Shown in pieces: positions 33,691-44,123 of a DNA stretch of 64,000 nucleotides (within the stretch, counting starts at the first letter, position 1; each line of letters begins with the position of its first letter). This DNA comes from Atriophallophorus winterbourni. Taxonomy: Eukaryota > Platyhelminthes > Trematoda > Plagiorchiida > Microphallidae. The position numbers were made by a program, and so were the translations under genes. The stretch lies in assembly GCA_013407085.1 (NCBI GenBank), contig JACCGJ010023095.1, forward strand, positions 1 through 64,000, given 5' to 3'. The notes under the pieces were generated by a model. The model made no database searches and was not told where the DNA came from. It saw nothing but the letters and a program-made list of their open reading frames with translations.

Positions 33691-34790
33691 TCGGTGCAGG
33701 TTAGAAAGAATCCGTTTCAGAAGTCACTGGTCCGGTATCCGCAAAATCTGTGCATGTTGCTCTTCATCTCTATATTACTATTGCTATTGAGGATCTAATT
33801 ACAGATAGTATGTTTTTGTATATGGGATGGTAACAAACAGCTCTCACTATGCTATGGAGTCAGCGGTTGTGGAGTGCTTGATGATTTTGGATATGCTTTT
33901 TAGATAAAGTTTCGCGCCAATATAGTTCTACAACCCAAAGTGTTGCTCTCTAGAATACCGGTGTTTCATAGTTACAGCTTTTTCGGGGGTCAGAGGTAAC
34001 CAATGTTGCGGGATGCTGCTATCGCCATTGAAATGCCCGTCAAAAACTCGTGATCTAATGATGCTGAATTATTGATAAAAATACCAAGTTAAAGGAAACG
34101 ACCTACAGTTTCATGTGTCTGATTACCTGAACGTTGTGTTATAAACCGATATCCTGCTGCGGAATATTACAATTAGAAGGTGCAAAACGCGTTGTGTATG
34201 CTGTGACAATATATACATATATATAGCTTGATTAGTATGAATTTTACGCCTGTATACTTACCAAAAGCTGTACTTTCATCAGCACAGCCAAATAAAGAAC
34301 CTTAATTCCTGGCAGTGGACGAATTCGGAAAGTTGGGATGCCTCCACTAAATAATTTCATAATGGCATCAATTATAATGTTGAATAAAAAGCGATAAATG
34401 GGACACCACTTGTTTAAAATTTCTGCGAAAGCTTGTTGTTAGCCCTAACATATTCAGCTTTGCGAGTCTAAAGTACTCGCTGTATGTTGATAAAGATTTT
34501 CACCACACGATATTAAACAATACATTTTGATATACTAATCCAAATACCCTTTTGACGTCTGCCGCTAAGTATGCTGTACTTCTAATATCTGTCAGAGTAA
34601 AAACGTGGTCCACAGTCTTCACGAGGTATGATAACTGATTTTCCCCAACTCTGAGGTATGCGACATTGTCATCATCGTTGAACTCTGACGGATTGGTTCA
34701 TACAATCACATCACACGAAGAATATCGACTTATGCGGTGATCAGAATTTAGTTACCATCCTTGCACAGAACAGGTTGTATGATATCAGGG
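33691..34790. other. no gene recognised
   Basis: About 1.1 kb without a convincing frame. A TATA-rich dinucleotide patch lies at about 34210-34225. The sequence 34690-34790 may be worn RTE coding sequence leading into the next feature. Confidence 0.35.
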
Positions 34791-34799
34791 TCGTGGGCC

Positions 34800-35285
34800 T
34801 TGAATCGTTCCATAGGTTCGATACATGATTTCATTTCTGCATCACTATGGTCGTATTCCGAAAGATCTACTCTACGGTGAGTTGCAATTAGAAAGTCGAC
34901 CATTGGGCAGACCGCACTTGCGGTACAAAGATGTTTGCAAAAGAGCTATGAAAGCTCTTGACATTGACCCCGCAAGCTGGGAAGAACTTGCTCTTGACCG
35001 CTCACTTTGGAGGCATTGTGTAAAGCGTCGACTGCAAGCCGGGGAGGAGCAAATACAGCTCCTGGCTGCTGAACGCAGATCACGCCGCCGGCGTGCAACT
35101 GATGCAATACAACAGAGTTCTGACTATCGTTGCAAGCGCTGCGGGAGAGATTGTTTCTCCCGAATCGGACTGTTTAGTCATTCAAAAAGTTGCAAAACAT
35201 GAAATTCATGCGATGCGATGTACATCCATGGTCGACATCGACCGACGGAGGCAACAACAACAACATGGGGATCTAAGATAACCGA
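34800..35285 (+). mobile_element. RTE-like 3' end with complete C-terminal zinc finger
   Basis: It encodes RIPKDLLYGELQLESRPLG, KRAMKALDIDPASWEELA, RRLQAGEEQIQLLAAERRS and then CKRCGRDCFSRIGLFSH followed by SKSCKT, a C2HC/C2H2-type finger. It ends in a caa-triplet run at about 35250-35263, the complement of the TTG tail at 2845. It is the same family as the minus-strand element at 2829-5940. A second copy of its last 260 bp is at 41849-42110. Confidence 0.8.
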
Positions 35286-35407
35286 CCAAGAATAGTTCAA
35301 CGTCAAATTGAGCTATAAAACGGTTGCATTGGGTCAGCTTAATTGTTCTTGAAAATGTTCGGTCCCGGTATCCGGTTTCACTCTTGCTTGACGCAGAATA
35401 ACGGAGT

Positions 35408-35650
35408 TAGTATGGTATGGTATGAAAACACAAGCCTGATCCAGGCAAAGTGCCGCACAGTCAGAGACTGCACGTGGGCGATATTACTGTCAGGTTGCCC
35501 AGGCCTAGACAGATATGAGAAATAGAGAATATAGATGATAGTGAGACACCAGCGTGTTTCAGCATGCAGCTCACTACCCATGGCCAATCAATTTAGCACG
35601 GTGTTAGCAGCACAGCACAGAAGTACTGTACGATTGCACATCCGCGCAAG
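35408..35650 (-). repeat. SINE-like repeat R, full copy
   Basis: Bounded by tatgg repeats at its 3' (minus-strand) tail and 'gattgcacatccgcgca' at the other end. It is the best reference copy for the family, about 240 bp. Confidence 0.8.
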
Positions 35651-36690
35651 GTTGTCCTATCTGTTTCTTCGAATGCTGGCTGAAATAGTTTCTGACTGTT
35701 ATTCGATTCCCACTTGCGGGCTTAGTATTGGAGAACTTTAGTTCTAACCCAGATCGCACAAAGGCTCAAAATCGGAACCCGAGTGGAAAACTTTGAGTTG
35801 GGTCCAATATTCTCGTCTAGTCTAACTGCGCATCTCCCGCCACTAAATCAGATCCAATTAATTAGCGAGGATTCCACACAATAATTTTTATAGACGGAGT
35901 AATTTATCATTAAGTAACCCACCCGAACATGAATTTTCAATTGAAATTTTCAGTTTTATATGATTCGCATCGTTTTTAGTAATCTTTTTTGAAGAACTAT
36001 ACTGGCAATTATAATTTCAACACTATAATTGGAAATCATGCAACCCAATTTGAAAGCATGTAACTTTCTGAACTCCACCTTCTTTACACACGAATGCATC
36101 CAAAGGTGTTTGGTTGTTCGTTAGAGTTGTTATAGCATTCGCTACGTAAGTATGGGCTGCATTACTGGTTAGATAGTAGATTCTCTTGAAGTGAGGCGAA
36201 AGTCTGTTTATCAGACCCGAATACCTGATACCTTTTCACGTTTTGCACAAGGAACTGAAAACAGCAGAGACACTGTTAATTTAAATGCACAGGGGATTCG
36301 CTGGCTATTAATTTTGTTATCAGTACCTGTTGAGAGGTTGGTATGAAAATCCCGTATGTCGTTGATTGATAACATCAGGATTGCTTATTTGCGTAGTTCA
36401 GATATGTTGCTTGCTTAAAATCAGTATTCATTCCAACGAAATCGTTCCGGTGAATGCACTACCATATGCTGTGGATTTGTAATCCTGAAACGAATGCATC
36501 CCTGATATCATTATCTTGATTTATTTGTGCTGTAACGAACCAGCCTTAAGCATTTGAAAAAAATGTCCAAATTTTGTGAATGTTCCTGCTTACATGGATA
36601 TGGCGTGCAAGAATTCCGTTTCAAGTTTGTTAAAGTAAATTTCAAAACTACAATGACTGACGAATTAAGTTTGTAATGGATCGGTGATGG
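35651..36690. other. unrecognised sequence within the duplication
   Basis: No frame is supported on either strand, although it is preserved in both duplicate copies. Confidence 0.4.
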
Positions 36691-36701
36691 CAGTCTATCG
36701 C

Positions 36702-36739
36702 TAACGTTTCGCTTATGACACAAGCGTCGTCAGACCAAT
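36702..36739 (-). ncRNA. hammerhead-like motif, CUGACGA type
   Basis: Minus strand: GGTCTGACGA, stem II GCTT/AAGC around GTGTCAT, then GAAACGTTAGC. The core boxes are intact, while stem I is weak. The same motif sits in the duplicate at 43536-43573 and, in a related repeat, at 12668. Confidence 0.6.
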
Positions 36740-37213
36740 GGTGTCAGTACGAACAGAGAACAAGCTTTAATTCCATTCATTTGGTCAATCCTAAGCTTGT
36801 CAACAACAGCACAGGCCATGGTGATCGCTGCGCTCGTTAAGATAGACATGTGCGATTAATATCAATTGATGCACCGCCACACCTACATGCTGTATACTCC
36901 CCTAATTGTTTCGTTCTTGGCAGATGAGTGACATCTGCTGACAGATTAATTTCATTGTGTAATTAGTGCGCACACTACAGCTACAGCGGATAAACATTAA
37001 CGTGCATGAACCCTAGTGTGCACACCGAATACGCAATCGAGCTAATCTGTCAGCTGATGTCATCCACCTGCCACGATCAAAGACATTATGGGATTAAACA
37101 ACATGCAGGGGCAACGGCGTGTCAAGTGATATTAATCGCGTCTATCTTGACGAGCGCGGCGCCCAGCATGACTTGTGCATTTCTTAGCCAGCTCAGGATT
37201 GGCCAGGTGAATG

Positions 37214-37215
<2 letters not shown>

Positions 37216-37253
<38 letters not shown>

Positions 37254-37336
37254 GTATATCTATTATATATATATACTATTCTTATATATTATTATATCCA
37301 TCTATATTCTACTGTATATCTCTCTATGCTTATATA
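37216..37336. repeat. TA dinucleotide run with AT-rich extension
   Basis: About 17 TA units, then imperfect AT-rich sequence up to the left end of the DNA transposon. Confidence 0.9.
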
Positions 37337-37560
37337 TGTCGTGCCGACATCGCTGAATTGCCTGATTCCGCGGAATGTCGCCATTTCGTTTCTGATTCCA
37401 AATCCAACGGAATAGGCAACGATTTGCTGAAAATGTGGAACTCATTTCTACCACTGCTGATTCCGTAGATTCAGCAGCCGATTCCGTGGATTCGGCAAGC
37501 TATGTTTTTACTGTATTTCAGCCTTTTTGTCCGTTATAAATTAGCGAGATTTTTATTTTT
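37337..37560 (+). repeat. left terminal inverted repeat
   Basis: It pairs with 39836-40095. It contains ctgattccgcggaatg and further gattcCG(T/C)ggattcgg units, and ends near 'cgttataaattagcgaga'. Confidence 0.85.
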
Positions 37561-37700
37561 CGCTGATGAAGATGATGGTCAAAATGGAACAAACAATGTC
37601 GGGCGAATTCACTATAGGTTTATTAACCAGATAAATCGGTACAGACATAAATAAATAGTGGTACAATCATGAATTATAAAAGAAGTCTTTCCTTTTGTCA

Positions 37701-39690
37701 CTATTTGTTCTTACATTTTACGTTCCAATGATGGCAATGGGAGTGGCACAATGTTCCGCTCTTCCTGCAACTACAGCGCCTGGAATCGCACTTTGCTGTG
37801 CAAGAACACTTTGCAAATCCTTGTCCCCCAGTGGCAGAATGAAGGGATGCAATCTTGCGAAATGACTGCATAATGTCGCTCGTTTCCGAAAGGCTCATCA
37901 GCTGACTATCTGCCTTCTGCAGCTGATTTCTAGAGAAAGCTGCCTCGATCATTCCATGTTTTGTTGCAACTTTGTACATTCCGCTGGCAGTAATGTCGTA
38001 AACCACTCCAATAATATTTCTACAGTCTAGTCGTCCACGATCGAATTCGGAAACCGGGAGTAAGACGCAGTCTCCCACGGATAGAGGATGCAGAATGGCG
38101 CTGCTCGCTTCAAGCATTTCTTTTCTGCTCTTTTCTTGTCCGCTTGTAGCCTTGTCACTGCATGCCCTTATCATCTGGATGTGCTTTGAGAAAACATCTG
38201 CAATACCTGTAGCTCTTTCTCCAGTTTCATCAACCTGATCTTGTTCCCCGGCAGCAACAGCTTGTTCCTCACAAGCCTGATCTTGTTCCCCGGCATCAAC
38301 AGCTGGTTCATCAGCAGCTTCCATGCCATGGATCTCCCTGAGAGCCGCCTCCAGTTGTTCCTCTGTTGTTATGTGAGCGAGAACGCCTGCAGGTAAAACC
38401 GTTTTCTGCAATCCTAGTCTTGGTTTCTGTCCGAATAAAATCTCAAATGGAGACGTGTTTTGCAGGTTTCTGTGTGATGAGCTATTCTTTTGGAACTGCA
38501 CGAAACGTAGGCCATCTGCCCAATTCGTTGTATTGTTATCGATTGTCCAAGCAATAAGCATCTGCTTTACATCAGCATTAGACCGCTCCACAGATCCCTG
38601 GCTTTGTGGGTGCCTCGCGCGCCCATGAACTAGCTGCAGGTTGGGCCACATGGATTTCATTTCTGAGACTACATCCGCCACAAATTCTCTACCGTTATCA
38701 CTCTGAAGAATGCTGGGCGCACCCATGAATGTGAATATATCTATGAGGTGGTACGCCACTTCGGCAGCCCTTTTACTCGTTAATGGTTTCAGTACCAAGA
38801 ACTTGGTGAAGTGATCCTGGTAATTTAATATCTGTACGAAATTTCCACTTGGTGTTGATTCCATATTGATCAAGTCAACTTGACCACGGTCACAGTAATT
38901 TCGTGACCGAATGGGTTTTACAACAATTCCTTTGTTCGGTAAGGGTTTCTTTCTTTGACATGTCTCGCATGCAGCCAAAAAGAGGGACACCATCTTCATT
39001 GGTATGTTTGCGTATTTGTCATCAAGAAATCTTTTGGTTTTTTTTCACCGCCATGACCAGTCGACACGTGAGCTTCGTAGATTATGTCGAAGAGCTCGTC
39101 CCGAACGGCAAGGTAGTGAAGTGGATCAGCTTCATTTTTTCGGCTCTGAAAGAATAAAAAGAAACAAGTTTACAGAGCTAATGAAACTGATTTTGCTAAG
39201 GATGATGCTGTTGTTGTTTTTGTTGTTGATGATGTTGATGGTGCCAACGACAACATCGATCGATGACAAAAATTTGTGTGTGAAAGAGTGCAAGAGAAAT
39301 AAAGAGGCTTACCTTGACGATTTTCTTGACACCGCCAACTTCGACGACTGCAAATTTCTCCCGAAGATAGTAGAATAATTTGGATCGTTCACTGCCACAC
39401 AAGGTTGCAAGCATTGAGGTGTATTCTTCTCGATTAGGCACTGTGAATTTAGACAGCTTTTCGCAGGCCACTGTTTCTTGAAACCGAGCCCGTTGGTTTG
39501 CTACATTCACTTCCATGATGCTGTCTCTGCAAGCACTGATGTAAAATGTATAATCACAAGCAATCAACAGCCTCTTAATAGTCTTTTGTGTGAGACACGT
39601 TTCCTGTGACCACAATGTTAATATTCCACTTGAAAATCTTTCATGCATTTCGGCAAATTGAAAATGCATTGAAAGCATAATCACAAGCAA
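37701..39690 (-). pseudogene. integrase-like transposase, spliced, one frameshift
   Basis: Exon 1 (from about 39690 to 39315) ends VGGVKKIVK and is followed by GTAAGC. The acceptor TTCTTTCAG precedes SRKNEADPLHYLAVRDELFD at about 39147. The HHCC zinc finger follows (EAH, GHGG, then CETCQRKK). A run of eight A residues (39045-39052 on the complementary strand) carries a one-base frameshift between GHGG and FLDDKYANIP. The core (38999-37701) has the DDE residues in GQVDLI, LQSDNGREF and HPQSQGSVERSNADVK. A Glu-rich repeated linker follows (AGEQDQ twice), then the C-terminal Cys-rich motif CSCTAKCDSRRCSC. The enzyme would cut and join transposon ends in the nucleus. The frameshift may be repairable slippage or true decay. 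Confidence 0.8.
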
Positions 39691-39835
39691 TCAACAGCCT
39701 TTAATAGACTGTTGTGTGAGACACGTTCCCTGTGACCACAATGTTAATATTCCACTTGAAAATCAATCATGCATTTCGGCAACTTGAAAATGCAGTGAAA
39801 ATGAACTTCTGATATTAAATCTAAAGTGAATTCAC

Positions 39836-40091
39836 ATAAAAATCTCGCTAATTTATAACGGACAAAAAGGCTGAAATACAGTAAAAACATAGCTTGCCGA
39901 TTCCGCAGAATCAGCTGCCGAATCCACGGAATCGGCTGCTGAATCTACGGAATCAGCAGTGGTAGAAATGAGTTCCACATTTTCAGCAAATCGTTGCCTA
40001 TTCCGCGGAATCAGCAACGAAATGCCCATTCCGCGGAATCGGCAAACTGATTGCCGAATCCGCGGAATCGGCAATTCCGCGATTTCGGCAC

Positions 40092-40095
<4 letters not shown>
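39836..40095 (-). repeat. right terminal inverted repeat
   Basis: The reverse complement of the left repeat with one or two additional palindromic units (ccgaatccgcggaatcggca), so the two ends differ in length. Confidence 0.85.

Positions 40096-40140
<45 letters not shown>
40096..40140. repeat. TA dinucleotide run
   Basis: About 22 TA units between the transposon and the CR1-like fragment. It continues the run at 37216 if the transposon is removed. Confidence 0.9.
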
Positions 40141-40144
<4 letters not shown>

Positions 40145-41848
40145 CAAATGCGGTCCGAGGACTGATCCTTGTGGGACACCAAGGGCAACTTTAATCGACT
40201 CACCTGTACTCCATAGGTGAGTAGTTTCGACGAAAATATTTCGTGATTGACGATCGAAATGTTTGAAAAATCGATAACAATTACGCCCACGGAGTTGCCG
40301 GCTTCCAGTAACTCAGACCAAGCTTCTTTTGCTAATAGAAAGTTTGTCGGGCAAGATCGTTTTTTCCTGAATCCATGCTATGCTTCGCAGAATAAATAAC
40401 TGATCTCAAAGTGATTCCGCAAGGCATCAGCTATTATGGACTCCATTACTTTCGATAACACTGTTAATAAAGCTATCGGATGATAGTTTAATGGATTTTT
40501 TCTCCCGCCACCCTATTGGATCGGACTAATCAGGGCAGTTTTCCAAGTTTCTGACACTAAGTTCTGCTCGAACATCATCGTGAACACGTCAGACGTCGGC
40601 ATTGCCAATTCGGAAGACAGATTATACAAAATGTTTGGCTGTATATAATCTATACCGGGTGAACCTGTTTTCTTCATCGTCATTAATTTTGTTTGAACAA
40701 CGTTGAGGGGAAATTCAGAGTTTAAAGACTGTCCATGGGTCGACCGGCACGGATGTGCAATTGTGCAGCATTTCTGTGCTGTGCGGCTAACATCGTGCTA
40801 AATTGATTGGCCAACGGTAGTGAGCTGCATGCTGAAACACGCGGGAGTCTCACTACCATTTCTATTCTATTTCCTCCCTCATATCTGTCTAGGCATGGGC
40901 AACCTGACAGTAATATCGCCCACGTGCAGTCTCTGACTGTACGGCACTTTGCCTGGATCAGGCTTGTGCTTTCATACCATACCATACCATGGGTCGACAC
41001 TTGTGAGATTACTGAAGCAAATTGTTGTCGGAAAACGTTTGCACAATCTTTGAATGATGTCACTAAAGCAGTAGCAGAGGCCAGTGGGGTATTCCCATTT
41101 TAACATTCCGGAGGTCGTTGACGTGTTTGTACAATGCTTTGGCATTCATAATGAATTTTTTCGACTAGACTGATTTGCTAATCTTTTCTGTCTTGTCGAA
41201 TGAGGCAGACACACTTATTTCGCAATAACGTGTAGTTGCATCAAGTTAGCCCAGACGGATCGTCCAAGTATTTGTATCAGGCATTGTCACGCTTACACAT
41301 CTATTTCCGAGTACTGCTTCTGAGAGGCTTTTTCGGACGCTGTTTGCTGGATATTATTTTCACGTTCGATGATAAACAATGATAATAGGAAGTTGGCTGT
41401 AAAATGTTTCCCAGATTCCCTTAGCTGATTTGAGTTCAAGGAAATCCCATCGATTTTCAGTAGTAAGAGCTCGAAGCAAGTCATAGTTCACAGTTGTATA
41501 CGTTCGTTGAGTATTTCCTACTGGTTCGTATTGATACATATAATCAAATGTCATAACATTATGATCACTCAATCCGAGTGGAGCTGTATAGGAAACAGAT
41601 TCTATCATGAGTTCTTCGTTTGTAAGTATGAAGTCCAAGGTAGATGATGTTTGTTTAGATCGAATTTGCGTTGGTTGTTGTACATGGTTGTAAAGAGGGG
41701 TGCAAGTCATTATTCCTTGAAGAAAGCTTTTGAATGAATCGTCACCTGTAATGTGTGTTGCAAGTGTCGGTACATTAAAATCACAGAGGTGGAGCGAATG
41801 TGAGTACCGTAAATACCCGCGTATAGGACGATACCATGTATAGGACGC
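40141..41848 (-). mobile_element. CR1-like LINE fragment (endonuclease and RT), split by repeat R
   Basis: Minus strand: the endonuclease is at 41840-41380 (CDFNVPTLATHITGDD, TSSTLDFILTN, GLSDHNVMTFDY). Farther on are RT pieces with VIDFSNISIVNHE (motif A region, about 40270-40230) and GVPQGSVLGPHLFN (motif B) at 40185-40141. The coding sequence dissolves into the TA run right after LFN. Repeat R lies inside at 40735-40990. The 40141-41521 part recurs at 44121-45500. Confidence 0.75.
40735..40990 (+). repeat. SINE-like repeat R inserted in CR1-like fragment
   Basis: A full copy from 'ccggcacggatgtgcaattg' to 'gcttgtgctttcat' with a tail of accat repeats. Confidence 0.8.
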
Positions 41849-42248
41849 AGGCATTGTGTAAAGCGTCGTCTGCAAGCCGGGGAGGAGCAAATACAGCTCT
41901 TGGCTGCTGAACGCAGATCACGCCACCGGCGTGCAACTGATGCAATACAACAGAGTTCTGACTATCGTTGCAAGCGCTGCGGGCGAGATTGTTTCTCCCG
42001 AATCGGACTGTTTGATCATTCAAAAAGTTGCAAAACATGAAATTCATGCGATGCGATGTACATCCATGGTCGACATCGACCGACGGAGAGCAACAACAAC
42101 AACATGGGGATCTAAGATAACCGACCAAGAATAGTTCAACGTCAAATTGAGCTATAAAACGGTTGCATTGGGTCAGCTTAATTGTTCTTGAAAATGTTCG
42201 GTCCCGGTATCCGGTTTCACTCTTGCTTGACACAGAATAACGGAGTTA

Positions 42249-42490
42249 GTATGGTATGATATGAAAGCACAAGCCTGATCCAGGCAAAGTGCCGCACAGT
42301 CAGAGACTGCACGTGGGCGATATTACTGTCAGGTTGCCCAGGCCTAGACAGATATGAGAAATAGAGAATATAGATGGTAGTGAGACACCAGCGTGTTTCA
42401 GCTTGCAGCTCACTACCCATGGCCAATCAATTTAGCACGGTGTTAGCCGCACAGCACAGAAGTACTGTACGATTGCACATCCGCGCAAGG
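42249..42490 (-). repeat. SINE-like repeat R (duplicate of 35408 copy)
   Basis: The duplicated counterpart, with a few substitutions such as 'agcttgcagctcac'. Confidence 0.8.
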
Positions 42491-43535
42491 TTGTCCTATC
42501 TGTTTCTTCGAATGCTGGCTGAAATAGTTTCTGACTGTTATTCGATTCCCACTTGAGGGCTTAGTATTGGAGAACTTTAGTTCTAACCCAGATCGCACAA
42601 AGGCTCAAAATCGGAACCCGAGTGGAAAACTTTGAGTTGGGTCCAATATTCTCGTCTAGTCTAACTGCGCATCTCCCGCCACTAAATCAGATCCAATCAA
42701 TTAGCGAGGATTCCACAATAATTTTTATATACGGAGTAATTTATCATTAAGTAACCCACCCGAACATGAATTTTCAATTGAAATTTTCAGTTTTAGATGA
42801 TTCGCATCGTTTCTAGTAATTTTTTGAAGAACGATACTGGCAATTATAATTTCAACACTATAATTGGAAATCATGCAACCCAATTTGAAAGCATGTAACT
42901 TTCTGAACTCCACCTTCTTTACACACGAATGCATCCAAAGGTGTTTGGTTGTTCGTTAGAGTTGTTATAGCATTCGCTACGTAAGTATAGGCTGCATTAC
43001 TGGTTAGATAGTAGATTCTCTTGAAGTGAGGCGAAAGTCTGTTTATCAGACCCGAATACCTGATACCTTTTCACGTTTTGCACAAGGAACTGAAAACAGC
43101 AGAGACACTGTTAATTTAAATGCACAGGGGATTCGCTGGCTATTAATTTTGTTATCAGTACCTGTTGAGAGGTTGGTATGAAAATCCCGTATGTCGTTGA
43201 TTGATAACATCAGGATTGCTTATTTGCGTAGTTCAGATATGTTGCTTGCTTAAAATCAGTATTCATTCCAACGAAATCGTTCCGGTGAATGCACTACCAT
43301 ATGCTGTGGATTTGTTATCCTGAAACGAATGCATCCCTGATAGCATTATCTTGATTTATTTGTGCTGTAACGAACCAGCCTTAAGCATTTGAAAAAATGT
43401 CCAAATTTTGTGAATGTTCCTGCTCACATGGATATGGCGTGCAAGAATTCCGTTTCAAGTTTGTTAAAGTAAATTTCAAAACTACAATGACTGACGAATT
43501 AAGTTTGTAATGGATCGGTGATGGCAGTCTATCGC

Positions 43536-43573
43536 TAACGTTTCGCTTATGACACAAGCGTCGTCAGACCAAT
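43536..43573 (-). ncRNA. hammerhead-like motif, CUGACGA type (duplicate)
   Basis: Identical to 36702-36739 in the core boxes. Confidence 0.6.
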
Positions 43574-44047
43574 GGTGTCAGTACGAACAGAGAACAAGCT
43601 TTAATTCCATTCATTTGGTCAATCCTAAGCTTGTCAACAACAGCACAGGCCATGGTGATCGCTGCGCTCGTTAAGATAGACATGTGCGATTAATATCAAT
43701 TGATGCACCGCCACACCTACATGCTGTATACTCCCCTAATTGTTTCGTTCTTGGCAGATGAGTGACATCTGCTGACAGATTAATTTCATTGTGTAATTAG
43801 TGCGCACACTACAGCTACAGCGGATAAACATTAACGTGCATGAACCCTAGTGTGCACACCGAATACGCAATCGAGCTAATCTGTCAGCTGATGTCATCCA
43901 CCTGCCACGATCAAAGACATTATGGGATTAAACAACATGCAGGGGCAACGGCGTGTCAAGTGATATTAATCGCGTCTATCTTGACGAGCGCGGCGCCCAG
44001 CATGACTTGTGCATTTCTTAGCCAGCTCAGGATTGGCCAGGTGAATG

Positions 44048-44048
<1 letters not shown>

Positions 44049-44120
<72 letters not shown>
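44049..44120. repeat. TA run of ~36 units, the unoccupied transposon site
   Basis: It joins the two halves of the second duplicate copy without the transposon. Confidence 0.92.

Positions 44121-44123
<3 letters not shown>

Larger units (their letters stand above)
35011..37236 (+). repeat. segmental duplication, copy 1 left part
   Basis: This matches 41849-44050 at nearly every base, with an offset of about 6834. It includes the end of the RTE 3' fragment, a full repeat R, about 1 kb of unrecognised sequence and a hammerhead-like motif. It ends in a TA run. Confidence 0.93.
37337..40095 (-). mobile_element. 2.76-kb DNA transposon with long TIRs and integrase-type transposase
   Basis: Left end TGTCGTGCCGACATCGC at 37337 and right end (reverse complement) TGTCGTGCCGAAATCGC at 40095 open inverted repeats of roughly 220-260 bp. 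The repeats are built from gattccgcggaatc-type palindromes. Between them lies a spliced integrase-like transposase on the minus strand. The element stands in a TA run that is uninterrupted in the duplicate segment at 44049-44120, so the empty site is in this same window. DDE integrase with an HHCC finger and a Cys-rich tail suggests a Ginger/KRBA2-like group. Confidence 0.85.
41849..44050 (+). repeat. segmental duplication, copy 2 left part
   Basis: It begins abruptly inside the RTE 3' end at 'aggcattgtgtaaagcgtcg', fused to CR1 endonuclease sequence, and then follows 35011-37236 base by base with rare changes. Confidence 0.93.

Noticed and set aside
34260..34300. CTGATGA on the minus strand as a further hammerhead
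   Set aside because: No GAAA box follows a pairable stem.
37006..37251. Open frames ending in repeated Ile-Tyr (also 43840-44199 and 44027-44269)
   Set aside because: The repeated residues are the TA dinucleotide run read as codons. The upstream parts have no family resemblance.
39004..39378. Plus-strand open frame in the DNA transposon
   Set aside because: It is antisense to the transposase exons and has no protein features.
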